A stretch of 64,000 nucleotides of DNA from Hermatobates lingyangjiaoensis (GCA_026182355.1 JAPFBL010001043.1:22456-86455); one strand, 5' to 3'; shown: positions 1-11,845, counted from the first letter of the stretch. Notes: generated from the sequence alone by a model not told the origin. Program-made: numbers and translations.

Positions 1-349
1 AACGAAAACGAGAAATTGGCAATGACGAAAAAATTAATAATGTTCCATCATCAATTTCATCACGCAACAACTGAGTAGCTTTAAATCCTACATACATTGC
101 AGATAAACCAAAATAAAGAATATAAAGCGATCAAGAATAAACAGCAAGAAAATTACCACCATTACCTGAAGTACCCATTGTATAAATTTCTAATAAATTA
201 AGTCCCACTATAATCACTAAAATTACATATGTTGAAACTGATTTCAACATCTTAATCAATGTATAACGAAAAATGCGAAAATAATTATTATGCTCTGTTT
301 TTCCTTTCTGTTGTGATTGTTGTAACAGTTGTTGTTGTGATTCAGCCAT
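1..349 (-). CDS. ABC-2 type transporter permease, N-terminal part
   Basis: This gene is cut by the left window edge; about 116 N-terminal residues are visible. They comprise a Gln-rich cytoplasmic head, a membrane segment (about residues 33-53), a second one after a TGA-coded Trp near residue 73, and then the stretch DEIDDGTLLIFSSLPISR. An acidic residue, Gly-Thr-Leu and Leu-Pro-Ile-Ser after the second helix are typical of ABC-2 family permeases. The start at 349 is preceded by AAGGAG. The substrate cannot be told, and the ATPase partner probably lies beyond the edge. Confidence 0.6.
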
Positions 350-509
350 TATTTCTCCTTATTTTTATTATATAAATTTTAATTAATTTTACTTTATAAT
401 CTTATTTTAATATTGCAGGGATAAAAAAGTAAACTTTTACTAGTTTACTTTATTTGTAAATTAATAACAAATTAATATAGTGTTATTATAGCATACTAAT
501 AATTGAATA

Positions 510-2327
510 TTAATTTTTATTACTTTCTTTTTTTGATTTAAAACTAATTTTGATTTGTTGTTCAAATCGATACCCATTTAATTCTTTAAACTTATATTTA
601 GAAATAATAATTTTATTTTGATTAACAATAAATTTACTGTCTTCTAACATTTTTTCTCAGGCAATAGCCATAATTTTAGTTTGTTCTCAATTAATTTGAT
701 TAAATTTATTTTTTCAATAATTTTGAACTTTTATTTGATTTTTTGTTAATAAATAATGTTTTTGTAAATGACTAATAACAAATTCTGATGAAACATTATT
801 AGATATTAATTCAGAATTATTAAGTTTTATGTTTTTAAAAATACGGTTTAAATTATATTGCCCACCAATCTGTAATACATATTCATTTTGCCATTTACTA
901 TGTTTTGATTGTGGTTTTATAATTAATGAAAATGAGAAAATTTCACTAGAAGAATTATTATTAAAATTAACATATTTAATATTATCAATTATAAAATTAT
1001 CTGCAAATTTAAAATCTTTATAACCTAAATAAGCAATAACACTATCTTTCACTAATTGCTCAATTTTTGCTATATAATTATTTTTTCCAATAACTAATTT
1101 TGTTGTTAAAAAATAATTATCAAATTTTCACAATGATAAATCATTATAATTAATATATCATTTTTCATATAACATTCCATTTTTTCGAAAATAGCGCGGT
1201 GCAATAAATTGACTAAAACAAACTAACCCAATTCCAAAAATAAATAAAAGAATTAAAACAGCATAATCCAACGAGCGATCATTCATAATAAAAAGGTCTT
1301 TGCCATCTTGACGTTGGGTTTCTAAAACAAAGCGAACTAAATTTCAACCAAAAAAATAAAACCCTGTTTGTACACCACAAAATGTAACTCAATAATGATG
1401 CGGATTATTTAACTGATAAAGCATTTGGCTTTGCTTAATTTTACTATCTTTTTTCTGAATAGATTTTTCAACGACAACTGCTTGTGGATGAAAATCATAA
1501 TATGCTTCTGATCAACCTTCACTTCATGTCTGGTAATTTTCATTCCGCGGAATAAAATGACAAAAACGTAAAAACTGATATTTTCAACTAAAACTAGATT
1601 TAGATTGTTTTCATGGTTTTTTTTGAAAAACAGTAAAAATATATGGCACAACAAATATTATTACTGCTCACACAATAAAATTAAAGAATGATTCATATAA
1701 AAATATTGGTTGACGATAAACCGTAACTATTCCATTACTAACATCTTCCCAACTAAAGCAATTATATTTAATAAAATTAGGTAATCAATCAAGATGAGCT
1801 AATGTTGTATTGGCACCTAACAATTCATGATTAAAAAAGTTACCTCATCGCCCAACAATTTGCCCTAATAAAATGTTAGGAATAATACAATCAGCATAAA
1901 CTCATAATGATACATTAGTTTTTTTGCTAACAAATGGAAAATAAATTACTCCTCCAAGGATACCAAATAAAACTCCTCCATGAATACTCATTCCTCCTTG
2001 CCAAAAAGCAAATAATGATCAGAAAACTGCACCACCATTATTTTGCCAAGGATCTGTTGGATCTGCGTTAACTTTTCCAAAAAAACTCCCACCTAATAAT
2101 GATAAAGGAATAATAATAAAGGCAGCTCAAATTAAAGAATCTGTCGGAACCCTTTTCCTTTTCATACAAATATAAGAAGCACCAACAGCTAAAATAATTC
2201 CTAAAGTAATAAAAACAGCATACATGTGAATTCAACCAAAATATGTTGCCTTAATATTATAAGGAGTATGATTAGGAGTAATTATAAACTTATTAGCTTG
2301 TAACAAAAAATTAGTTAGTAAATTCAT
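510..2327 (-). CDS. lgt: Prolipoprotein diacylglyceryl transferase with long C-terminal extension
   Basis: Lgt transfers a diacylglyceryl group from phosphatidylglycerol to the lipobox cysteine of prolipoproteins in the membrane. The family signature is clear at about residues 153-166 (GQIVGRWGNFFNHE), after several membrane helices and the motif GGMSIHGGVLFG. Family members usually have about 280 residues; this one has about 605. A charged insertion follows the helix after the signature, and a soluble lysine/asparagine-rich tail of some 190 residues follows the last helix (IAPRYFRKNG). About a dozen TGA codons are read as Trp. The protein would process the LRR and other lipoproteins in this window, and lspA lies near 34 kb. 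The role of the tail is unknown. Confidence 0.92.
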
Positions 2328-2383
2328 TTCTTATACTCCATTCTCAATAGTTTTCATTAGAAATATTTATAACTTATTAAACT

Positions 2384-2875
2384 CTATTCACCTGGTAAAT
2401 GAATTTTTCCTACAACAACAAAAGCTGCTAATGCTGTTAAAGCACTTGTTAAATCAATAATAATAGCAATCAATGTTACAAAATAAGAAAAATTAGCATC
2501 ATTCCAATATGTGCTTAACGACACAATACTTAAAACTTCTAATGTTCATCCAAACAGCCCAAGTAAAAAACTTGCCATATCTAATGTAATTGCTGTTAAT
2601 TCATATTTTAACACATTTTGTCGTCTTAATTTTTGTTTTTCTAATTGATAATGGTTTAATCCTAATTTAAAAGCTATTAAGGCAAAAATTGCACTTAAAG
2701 TGTCAAAAATAATTGCTAAAACAGTAATATCATATGAAAAAGTGGCACTATCTCAAAAACTTTCTAGTGCTAAAAGACTTAAGATTCCAAAAAAAAGACC
2801 AATAAATCCTAATGAAAAACTAAGCAAATCAGCGCTTTTAGTTGTTAATTTAAAATTTCAAATACTTTTTTTCAT
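2384..2875 (-). CDS. Four-helix membrane protein with internal duplication
   Basis: The protein has 163 residues and I do not recognise its family. It has four hydrophobic segments arranged as two similar halves. Both halves carry a run like SF.LGL.G...VLS, a W(D/N)(D/S)A.FSY motif, and a helix ending in (T/D)L(T/S)SA..AL.AF. The halves are joined by a basic loop (QLEKQKLRRQ). This points to tandem duplication of a two-helix hairpin. It lies just upstream of lgt on the same strand, about 56 bases away, and could share its transcript. No catalytic motif is visible. Confidence 0.7.
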
Positions 2876-3170
2876 TTTTTCTTTATTTTGTTTTCTATAA
2901 CATAATATTTGTTATAAAAACAACAAATAATTATATTATAAATATTATTAAATGCAAAGAAAATAACCCTTTTGACTGAATAAATTATTTATTTAAGTTT
3001 ATAAAAAAATTAATAAATATATACAGAAATAATCATTAAAACTAAAATATTTTGATAATTTCTTTCTTTTAATACTATAATGTATCTGAGTTATTTTAAA
3101 ATAAAAATAGTATCTTAAAATTATACTCATAATGAATTTAATAATTAAATAAAAATAAAAGGAAAAATCA

Positions 3171-4545
3171 ATGAAAAAATTATTAACTTTAATGACTAGT
3201 TTTATTATTATTTTTGTGGAAGTAGCGAATTAATTTCATGTAATACTAATAAAACTACCAACAGTATTCCAAGTGTCAATATAAATCCAGATATTGACTT
3301 AAATAGTACATTTAAAGACCAAAATTTAATTAGTGCTTTAATTTATATCCTAGGATCAAATATTAATAAGGGTCATTATATATATCAATTTACTGCTAAT
3401 AAAGTAAAAACACTAAACTTAGCAAATTATAATATTAGTGATTTAACCGGAATTAAAATTTTTCATAATTAACTACTCTATATTTGCAAAATAATCAATT
3501 TAATAATAATAAATCATACTCTGATTTAAATTATTTAAATAATTTAAAAACATTAAATATTAGTAATACTAATATATATGACATATCTTTTACTTTAAAT
3601 TTACCAAAATTAATAAATTTAAATTTAAGCAAAAATAGTCTTCAGAATATTGCAATTCTTAATAATTTAACTAATTTACAAAATTTAGATTTAAGTAATA
3701 ATCAAATAGAAAATATAACTAATTTACAAAATTTACTAAAACTAAAAACTCTAAATTTAAATAATAATAATTATATATCTAATATATCAAGTCTAGCTAA
3801 TCTAACCAACCTAACATACCTAGACCTAGGTTACGACCAAATGAGTGACATCTCACCTCTTGCCAACCTAACTAAACTAACAACTCTAGACCTAAATGAC
3901 AACCAAATAAGTGACTTATCACCTCTTGCCAACCTAACTAAACTAACAACTCTAGACCTAAATGACAACCAAATAAGTGACATCTCACCTTTAGCCAGCC
4001 TAACCAACCTAACATACCTAAACCTTTATTGAAACCAAATAAGTGACATCTCACCTCTTGCCAATCTAACTAAACTAACAAATCTAAACTTAAATGAAAA
4101 CGAAATAAAAGATATTTCACCTCTTGCCAATCTAACTAAACTAACAAATCTAAACTTAAATGAAAACGAAATAAAAGATATTTCACCTCTTACCAATCTA
4201 ACTAAACTAACTAACCTAGATTTGAATAAAAACTATATGTTATCTGATATCTCACCTCTCCAAAACTTAATTAGTCTAACAAAACTAGACCTAAGTAGCA
4301 ACCAAATAAATGACATCTCACCTCTTGCCAACTTAACTAAGCTAACCAGTCTAGACCTAAATGTCAACCAAATAAGTGACATTTCATCTCTAAAAAACTT
4401 AACTAAGCTAACAAGTCTAGACCTAAGTTACAATGAAATTCCTAATACTAATGAAGCTTGAGATCCAGTTCATAACTTACCTAATAATCCTCAAGGAGAT
4501 TATGCCTGAGATTCTCCTACTGTCAGAAATAGTCAAACATCATAA
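3171..4545 (+). pseudogene. Internalin-like leucine-rich-repeat lipoprotein, two frameshifts
   Basis: This is a surface lipoprotein of the same family as the gene at 11846. It has the signal start MKKLLTLMTSF, a lipobox Cys, an acidic N-terminal domain, about 14 LRRs of 22 residues (consensus LTNLTYLDLSDNQISDISPLA) and the shared tail VHNLPNNPQGD. Compared with the sister gene, single bases are missing near 3211-3220 (in the signal peptide) and near 3470 (just before the repeats), so three frames must be joined. From about 3484 to the stop at 4543-4545 the frame is open with TGA as Trp. The open repeat part lacks a signal peptide, so as read the protein would not reach the surface. Sequencing error in T runs is an alternative. 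Confidence 0.8.
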
Positions 4546-4567
4546 AAAACTAAGTTTATAATATAAA

Positions 4568-4605
4568 AAAGATTCTATGGTTAGCGTACCATAGAATCTT
4601 TTTTT
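4568..4605. terminator. Bidirectional terminator between LRR gene and HAD gene
   Basis: The inverted repeat GATTCTATGGT / ACCATAGAATC has a six-base loop, with A and T runs on either side. It lies just after the LRR gene and just before the stop of the convergent HAD gene, so it can serve both strands. Confidence 0.85.
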
Positions 4606-4608
4606 AAC

Positions 4609-5469
4609 CTACTTATTATTAATATTAAATTTAGACACTAAAAAAGCCCCTAATCCACCATTATTATTATCAATAGATGTAATATCATATGCTAAAAGTT
4701 TAATATCAGGATGAGCATTTTTCATTGCAATACTATATTCATAATTAGCAAAAACATCTCAATCATTTAACTGGTCACCAAAATATATGAATTTACCCTT
4801 AAATAATTGACTAGCATAATGAATATTTAAATAATTATTCAGAAAGACAATTCCTTCTCATTTATTATTTCCAGAAGGCACAAGATCACATTCTAAATCA
4901 CTACTTTGTTTGACGGCAACTGGTGGTAACATTTTTGCAATTTGTGCACTAAATTTTTGCAATTCACCTGGGTCTGAAAATTTACAAATAAATTTACAAC
5001 TCGCATATTCATTATAAGAAGAAAGTAAACAGGTTTTTTTAACACCATCTACTAATCCCCCTGTTGAAGCATGCATTCTTTCAGTTAATAATTTTGAATC
5101 TGAAAAGAACATTATTTCACTATTAGCACTACACATTAAAAATTGGACTGGTGCTTTTTGCAAACAATCTATAATTTTATTTGTCACTGTTAAATCAAAA
5201 TGAGCAAAATATAAATATTTATTCTCTCATACATCATAAATACTAGCACCATTAGCACCAATAATAAAACGAACAAGATGATTACTAATAAGTTCATTTA
5301 AAACACCAGCAATGCCTAAAGGCATTCGCCCTGAACAAGGAATTAAAAAAATATTCTGTGCTGCTAAGTAAGTAAAAGCTTGAACATTCACTAAAGGAAT
5401 TTGCCGGTGATTATCTACAACTGTTCCATCTACATCAAAATAGATTGCTTTAACTAATTTATAATTCAT
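4609..5469 (-). CDS. HAD-superfamily (Cof-type) sugar phosphatase
   Basis: The 286-residue protein belongs to the Cof/HAD-IIB phosphatases. Motif I is DVDGTVVDN near residue 11, motif II lies in CSGRM, then GANGA, and motif IV is GDQLNDWDVF near residue 240. Such enzymes dephosphorylate sugar phosphates or FMN. The start at 5469 is chosen because GAGG lies nine bases upstream and the ATG overlaps the stop of the upstream GH13 gene by 11 bases, which suggests translational coupling. It is the last gene of the trehalose operon. A housekeeping role on glucose-6-phosphate or a by-product of trehalose breakdown is an inference. Confidence 0.85.
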
Positions 5470-7099
5470 ACACAATTACCTCATATGGTCGCAATTCACT
5501 GCCATTATTCTGTTTATGATAATTATATACTAAAATTTTTTTATTAGGACTTGCAAATATTTGAAAAGGAATTTTAACTAGTTGATCTGATAAATTAGCA
5601 ATAACATATATTCTTTTTCCTGCTAAGTCACGATAATAATAAATTATCTTTTCAGGGGCAGTTATAAACTTAATAGTTCCTTCACATAAAATAAGATTAT
5701 TTTTACGTAATTTAATTAATTTTTGATAAAATGACAAAATAGAACCTTTTTTTTGTTGGACCGCCACATTAATTTTTTGATAATTAGGATTAACTATAAT
5801 TTTACTACTTGCTGCCTGAGTAAAACCAGCATAAGGTAAAGATGACCATTGCATTGCTGTTCTGGCATGATCACGAGCCTTTTGTTTTAAAATTTCCAAA
5901 AGTTCTGAGGGTGCATAATTTTGGGCTTGTAAATCTTTAGCATTGCCTAATGTTTCAACATCAAAAAAATCTTCAATTCTTGTGAATGGATAATTTGTCA
6001 TTCCTATTTCTTCACCTTGATAAATAAAAGGTGTCCCTCTTAATAAGAGCATTACAGTAGCATAGCAAGTCGTAACTTCATAATGATAACGATCAGTATC
6101 ACCGAAGCGTGAAATAAAACGAGGTTGATCATGGTTTGTACTAACAATTCCTAATCATCCATTATGAACTGAAAAATATTCTTGTCATTCTTGCAAAACA
6201 GCTATAAATTTTGTTATATCAGGTTTCATTGCTGTTCATTTATAATTATTTTTATAGTCTACTTTTAAATGAGGAAAGGTAAAAATTAAGTCTAATTCAT
6301 GATGATTAGGAAGAGTATAGTTAATACTTTTTTCCATTGTTGTAGAAGATACTTCTCCTACTGTTACAAAGTCTTTTTCCTGACCAAAGGTATGCTGATT
6401 CATAAACTGTAAATATTTTTCACTATTAGGTCCATCAGTATAAAAACGTCGCCCATCACCATATATATCATCTACAAAAATATTTGGTTTGGAATAAAGG
6501 TTGCACACATCAAAACGAAATCCTTTGACACCTTTTTTTATTCAAAATTGCAAAATTTGTAAAGCTTCATTTTGAACAGCGAGATTATTTCAATTTAAAT
6601 CTGGTTGAAAATTACCAAATAAATGTAAATAATACTGGTTTAAATGAGGAACATAAGTTCATACTGATGAACCTAACTTACTTTTTCAATTACAAGGTAA
6701 TTGAGATTTTTCATCTGCTGGAACAAAGTAATAATAATCCTGATATTTTTTATCACCAGCTAATGCTTTTTGAAATCATTGGTGTTGACTAGATGTATGA
6801 TTAAATACCATATCTAACATAATTTTAATATTATACTTTTGTGCTTGAATAATTAACTGGTCAAAATCTGCCATTGTCCCCATTAATGGATTAATAGCAT
6901 AATAGTCAATAACATCATAACCACTATCTTTAAATTCCGTTGGAAAAATTGGTGTTAATCATAAATAATCAACTCCTAATTGCGATAAATATTCTAAACT
7001 AGTAATAATTCCTAATAAATCACCAATTCCATCATTATTACCATCCCGAAAAGTATATGGAAAAATTTCATAAAAAATTTTATTACTGTATTTTCGCAT
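5459..7099 (-). CDS. treC: GH13 trehalose-6-phosphate hydrolase
   Basis: The glycoside hydrolase 13 protein has 546 residues, close to the size of known TreC enzymes. Visible GH13 motifs in order are DMVFNH, GFRFDVCNLYSKP (nucleophile Asp), TVGEV (acid/base Glu), NHDQPR (transition-state Asp) and GTPFIYQGEEIGM. It would cleave imported trehalose-6-phosphate into glucose and glucose-6-phosphate in the cytoplasm. The TreC assignment over oligo-1,6-glucosidase rests on context: its ATG overlaps the end of the EIIBC gene by 17 bases, and a LacI-type regulator precedes both. Several Trp residues are coded by TGA. Confidence 0.85.
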
Positions 7100-8639
7100 G
7101 ATGACCTCGTTTCTTAATTTTTGTAGGTTGCGAACCTAAAATTTCAGCTTCTAATTTAGCAAATATTTTAAAGTGGGAAAATAAATATGTAACTCCTCCC
7201 GCAACTAATAATGTAACTATGCCACTAATAATAAATCATAAGAACCCTGTTCCAATAAATGTTGTTACGCCTTTTACTTGACTAGTAGCTTGAATTGATA
7301 AGACTCCTAGTCAGGCACCATTACCAATAGCAGAACCAATAACCCCACTAATTGTAATGACAAAACTTCCCACTGCTGAACCAATAATCGCTCCTAAAAA
7401 AGGATAAAAAAAACGTAAATTAATACCATACATCGCTGGTTCAGTAATTGACAAATAAGCCGAAGTTGCGGCTGGAATTCCTGTTTGTTTAATTTTTTCA
7501 TCATCACGATGTAAAATAGTAAACATTAACGCCGCTGGCCCTTGGGCAATATTTGACATACAAAGAATTGGAAAAATAAATGTTCCTCCTAAATTATTAA
7601 TGTTATTAAGCATAATAGCATTAAACATTGTGTGTAACCCAGTAATTACAATTGGAGCATACAATAAACCTAATAACGGCCCAAAAAAATATTTTGCAAT
7701 AGAATTTGTTAACGCTCAACTCATTGCTAATGAAATTGCATTTCCAATAATATAGCCTGCTGGTCCAATGACACACATAGCAACGGTATAAGTTAATAAT
7801 AATGTTACTAATGGTGCTAGAAGTTGACGAACAACTGGAGTAATATAATGATTACAAAACCGCTCCACATAGACACCAAAATAAGCCATGCCAATAGCTG
7901 GAATAACTTGTCCTGTATATTGAATCATTCAGGGAAACTTTCAACCAAAGTTAAACATATATTTATCTGGAATATTTCAAATTCAATCAACATGAATATT
8001 ATTATCCAAATCATAAATATTAACTAATGGTGGAATAAGAACACTTAAACCGATAACTATCCCTAATACAGGTGAACCTCCCATTTTAGTAAAAATTGAT
8101 CAGCAGATAGCAACTGGAATATATCAAAAAACAGCTTCTGCTGGCAACCACAAAAATGTATCTAACCCTTTTATAAATTGTGATTGATTAATAAAAGCAC
8201 TACTACTATCTCCTTGAATTCACTGGGTTTCTAAAATTGTTCGAAATCCTAAAATTAATCCTCCTGCCACAATAGCAGGAATAATAGGAATAAAGATCTC
8301 TGAAAACTGTTGTAATAGTTTCTGTCATCATTTTAATGGCTGTGAATTATTGTTATTTTGTGACTTCTGTTCTATTTGCACTAATCCATTATTATTAATC
8401 TGAGATGATTGATTTGTTAGCAAAAGTTGATATTGATTAACAAAAACATCATAGAAAGTAGCAACATCAGGTCCAATAATAATTTGAATTTGCCCAATTG
8501 GTGTAATAAGACCTTTCACAATATTCATCTTGTTAATTTCATCTTTTTGAACTATTTTTTGATCATTAACAACCATCCGTAGCCTTGTAAAACAATGGGT
8601 AAAAGAAACGATATTATCAACTCCTCCCCAGATAGTCAA
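7083..8639 (-). CDS. treB: Trehalose-type PTS EIIBC component (5' end frameshifted)
   Basis: The EIIB domain carries the phosphorylation site in VSFTHCFTRLR near residue 14 of this frame. It is followed by an acidic/polar linker and a ten-helix EIIC domain with the glucose/sucrose-family signature LSITEPAMYGINLR. No EIIA domain is attached, as in other TreB proteins, which borrow EIIA. The intact frame can only start at a TTG (8639). Upstream, in another frame from about 8685, lies a conserved EIIB start (YEKN...AIKIIDYLG) that joins correctly if one G is removed from the GGGG at 8626-8629 (CCCC on the plus strand). No ATG opens that frame; ATT at 8685 is the only candidate. The gene is therefore either damaged or mis-sequenced. 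Confidence 0.85.
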
Positions 8640-8713
8640 TAATTTTTATTGCATCACTATCATAATTATTTTTTTCATATGTAATATCCCTGTAATATCT
8701 TTCTATTTTTAAC

Positions 8714-8727
8714 TGAAAACGTTTTCA
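8714..8727. promoter_or_regulatory. LacI-family operator for the trehalose operon
   Basis: TGAAAACGTTTTCA is a perfect 14-base palindrome with the central CG typical of LacI/GalR operators. It lies between the regulator gene (ends at 8790) and treB, so binding would block transcription of treB, treC and the HAD gene. It is the natural target of the neighbouring regulator. Confidence 0.8.
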
Positions 8728-8789
8728 TATTATTATTATAAAAAAATATTATTTAATTTCAATTACTTTTAATTTTTTTTCAACATATT

Positions 8790-9752
8790 TTAAATTTTTT
8801 TTACTACATATTCAGTAATGAAAATTTTTTTCTCTAGTTGCAAAATTTGATTTAAAACCAGCTGTGCTAATTGTTTTCCTAAGTGTCAATATTTAATTTC
8901 AGCGCGATAATCAACATGAAAAAATAAATCATTATCACTAGCATGCCCAATAGCTGCCGTTATGCAATCTTTAATGTTATGAATATATAATTGTCTTAAT
9001 AAATAGTAACTAGCTGTATGCGTAGCAGCAAAAACAAAACTGTTATTAAAATTAATAGTTTCTAATAATGGTACAATTTTTTCTTTTGTATTGGCACTAA
9101 AAAAATAAGATTTAAACTGATAATGATATTGATTCATTCAATTAGCAAAACTATTAAACCGAATTAACCCTGTTGTTTCATTTATTAATTGCTCTCCTAA
9201 AAAAATAATTTGGCAATGATTATTGAATACTTTATTTTTAAAAGCTAAATTTAATAAATCATCAATTATTAATCAATCATTATTAACAAAAGATACTTTA
9301 GATCAAGAATTATTATACATAATAATATCATCTTCATTTTTTTTAATTAACTGATACAATTTATTATTGCAATATGGACTAAAAGCAATAATTTTATAAG
9401 GATTATGACGAATTATTTCTTGTAAAAGAAAAAAATATTTTTCACTATCATATGATGTTCGGACAATAAAAGTTTGTAAATTACTATTATTTATTTCTAA
9501 ATAATGCAAAAAACTTTTAACAACAATTCAATTACTATCAGTTAAATCAGGAACTAAAATATAGACACTATTTGATTTTTTCTTTAAACTTTGAGCATTA
9601 AAATTTGGTACATATTGATATTCTTCAATTACTTTTTGAATTTGGTAGCGTTTTTCATCACTTAAATAACCATTGTTAAAATAACGTGAAACACTAGCTA
9701 CAGAACAATTAGCTAACAAAGCAATTTCTTTAATCGACATTTTTTGTTTCAT
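8790..9752 (-). CDS. treR: LacI-family transcription regulator, probably of trehalose use
   Basis: The 320-residue protein starts with a helix-turn-helix (MSIKEIALLANCSVASVSRY, residues 5-24) and the hinge helix sequence PNFNAQSLKKK. A periplasmic-binding-protein-like effector domain follows. The start at 9752 is chosen because AAGGAG stands five bases before it. It lies directly upstream of treB on the same strand with a palindromic operator between, which suggests control by trehalose-6-phosphate or trehalose. The symbol is assigned from context, since the effector is not readable from sequence. The effector domain is diverged, as expected in Mollicutes. Confidence 0.8.
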
Positions 9753-9837
9753 TTTATCTCCTTTTTTTTCATTATAACTTAACAAATTAAAAAATTTAAT
9801 TTATAATCTAAATAATTATAAAGGAACTATTATAATA

Positions 9838-10104
9838 ATGCATGATTTTGATCTTAATAACCAAACACCTTGAATAAAAAAAGTTTTTAAAAAAATTTGA
9901 TGAGTCTATCATTGTTTACTTTTTATTATCAGCGTTACCTGCGGGTTATTATTTCAATTTTTATTTTTAAAAACTTGAGATTTTCCTTATTTTTTTATTT
10001 TTATTATTGGTGTTATTTTTTTAGATTTAATTTTATTTATTTTAATAAGCCCTTTTATTCCTGCTAATAACTTTTGAAAAACTAAGAAAAAAAATATTGA
10101 TTAA
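9838..10104 (+). CDS. Small two-helix membrane protein
   Basis: An 88-residue protein of unknown family. A polar, Trp-rich head (three TGA-coded Trp in the first 25 residues) is followed by two hydrophobic segments (about residues 27-47 and 53-77) and a basic tail. AAAGGA lies about 12 bases before the ATG. It is transcribed divergently from the LacI-type gene and is followed at once by a terminator. No function can be proposed. Confidence 0.6.
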
Positions 10105-10121
10105 CCAATATTTTTTTAATT
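10088..10121. terminator. Terminator after small membrane protein gene
   Basis: AAAATATTG and CAATATTTT pair around ATTAAC, with A and T runs on either side. It overlaps the stop codon at 10102-10104 and also precedes the stop of the convergent transporter gene, so it may act on both strands. Confidence 0.65.
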
Positions 10122-10137
10122 TTTACTATGTAAAATT

Positions 10138-11229
10138 TTAACTCTTTTTAATAACTTTTATACTTGTTTTTTGAAAATTAGCATTGCTAGCAATAATTTT
10201 AGTAACTCAGTTATAACATAGAATAAAAATTAAATACAAATTAACAATTGTGGCAATTAATAATTCAATAAACCCTCATACTAAGAAAAAGTTATAAACT
10301 CCAGAATTTTGTTGAGTTAAGTCATATAAATATGTTCCAAATACTATTCGTGCTGCTGCAGAAGCAGATAATGGAAATGAATATCCTGCTAAGCCAGGAT
10401 CAAAACCACGACGAAATGTTTTGATCATTGTAACATAAATAATTAATGTGAAACTCATCGACGTTGCTCCTAAAAAAAAGACTGTTCCAAACTGATAATT
10501 GTCAAATCCATAAGCACCATTATAAGTTAATAACATAAATGAATTAACAGATGATAAAATTCCAATTGATGGTAATTCAGAATCATGTCCTTTAATAAAC
10601 ATATAACGATATCACATAAAAATTAATAATGCTAAGAAGATGGCAAAAATAATATAATACCATACTTGAACAAAAACACGATAATTGTCTCCCAACAATT
10701 TTCAGTTAGTACAAACCCCTGCTAAAGCAACTGGTGGTACATATCATGCTGCATCAACATTAACTCATTCAAATTTTTTTGCTTCAATAAAAATTCAATA
10801 TCCACAAAAAACTAAGGCAATAATAAACCCTAAATATCAAAAAAACATTCCTAAATCATAAACACTACCACGATTAAGATATTGAGTGATTTGAACAGTT
10901 TTTATTTGTGATTGATAATTTAAAATAAATTCACCAATAGAAATTAAAACTAATGGATAAACAGCAAAATGTGCTGAAGTAACACGGTTATTAATTAAAT
11001 CATTTAAAAATCATTTATAATTAATAATAATTTTTAATGTTGCTAATAAAGTAAATAAACATACAACTGCCATTGCTAAATCTGGTGCTCATGACCAGTT
11101 AAATGAAAATAGTTGTCCTGGAAATTGACTAGAATACTGTGTTCAACCAGTTCCTAATGTTCCAAAAGCTAAAGCAATACTAATAAAACCAAATGGAATT
11201 ACATCAAGATAATTTTTAATTTTTTTCAT
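10138..11229 (-). CDS. TDT/SLAC1-TehA-like transporter
   Basis: The 363-residue protein is almost entirely hydrophobic, with about ten membrane helices. The spacing and motifs (IPFGFISIALAFGTLG near the start, AAWYVPPVALAGVC in the middle, SFPLSASAAARIVFG near the end) resemble the tellurite-resistance/dicarboxylate and SLAC1 anion channel superfamily. Known members move C4-dicarboxylates, sulfite or small anions. The substrate is unknown here. The start at 11229 lies behind a clear AAGGGAG-like site. It stands alone between two plus-strand genes. Confidence 0.55.
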
Positions 11230-11845
11230 TAATACTCCCTTAAATTTACACTGTTTATAATTATACTTTTTATAATCAATTTTTTCAAGAAATAAATAAT
11301 GAAAAGCACTTTAAAATTAAGCTTATATTAAAATATATTACTTTATCATTTTATTTTAGACTAATTCACTCATAATTATAAAATTTATATATTTTTATAA
11401 TTTTTTCTAACAAGCAGAGTACAATAATTTGATTTACAATTTAACTATAAATATCACCAAAATTTTATTAGTTAAGTTAGAAAAATTTAGTTAACTTATA
11501 ATAAAAAATATTAGCTATTTAAAATGCATATTAAAAATTTTATATTTTTTAATAATTCTAAATAAATTTAAAAAATTATTTACAATCAAAAAAACTTATG
11601 ATAATATCACCATGTAATTATAGATTTATATTATAAAATTACTTACTATCTTGCTATTTAAATTTATTATTAAGTTTTAAAAATAGAAATTTATAATTTA
11701 AATGACTTAATTATCATTAGTTATAAAATGAATTAGAATTTAATTTTAATAGCAAAATAAGTATCAATAAAATAAATAATAAAATTAAGTTCATAAATTA
11801 TTAATAAAATTACATTAAATATGTAAAAATTAGAAGGAAAAAATA
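11230..11845. other. Long AT-rich divergent intergenic region
   Basis: About 600 bases with no open frame of note. It separates the leftward transporter gene from the rightward LRR lipoprotein gene and must hold both promoters. AT content is extreme and I see no hairpin, repeat or RNA gene that stands out. A similar but shorter AT-rich stretch precedes the other LRR gene at 3171. Confidence 0.5.

Noticed and set aside
1409..1654. Minus-strand frame of 81 residues within lgt
   Set aside because: In a different frame from lgt, which is continuous here with TGA as Trp.
2700..2900. Plus-strand frame of 66 residues
   Set aside because: Opposite the duplicated membrane protein, which has better composition and layout.
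8630..8676. A ten-codon frame MKKIIMIVMQ upstream of treB as a leader peptide
   Set aside because: It has no conserved feature, and the same DNA in the neighbouring frame encodes the conserved EIIB start, so a treB frameshift explains it better.
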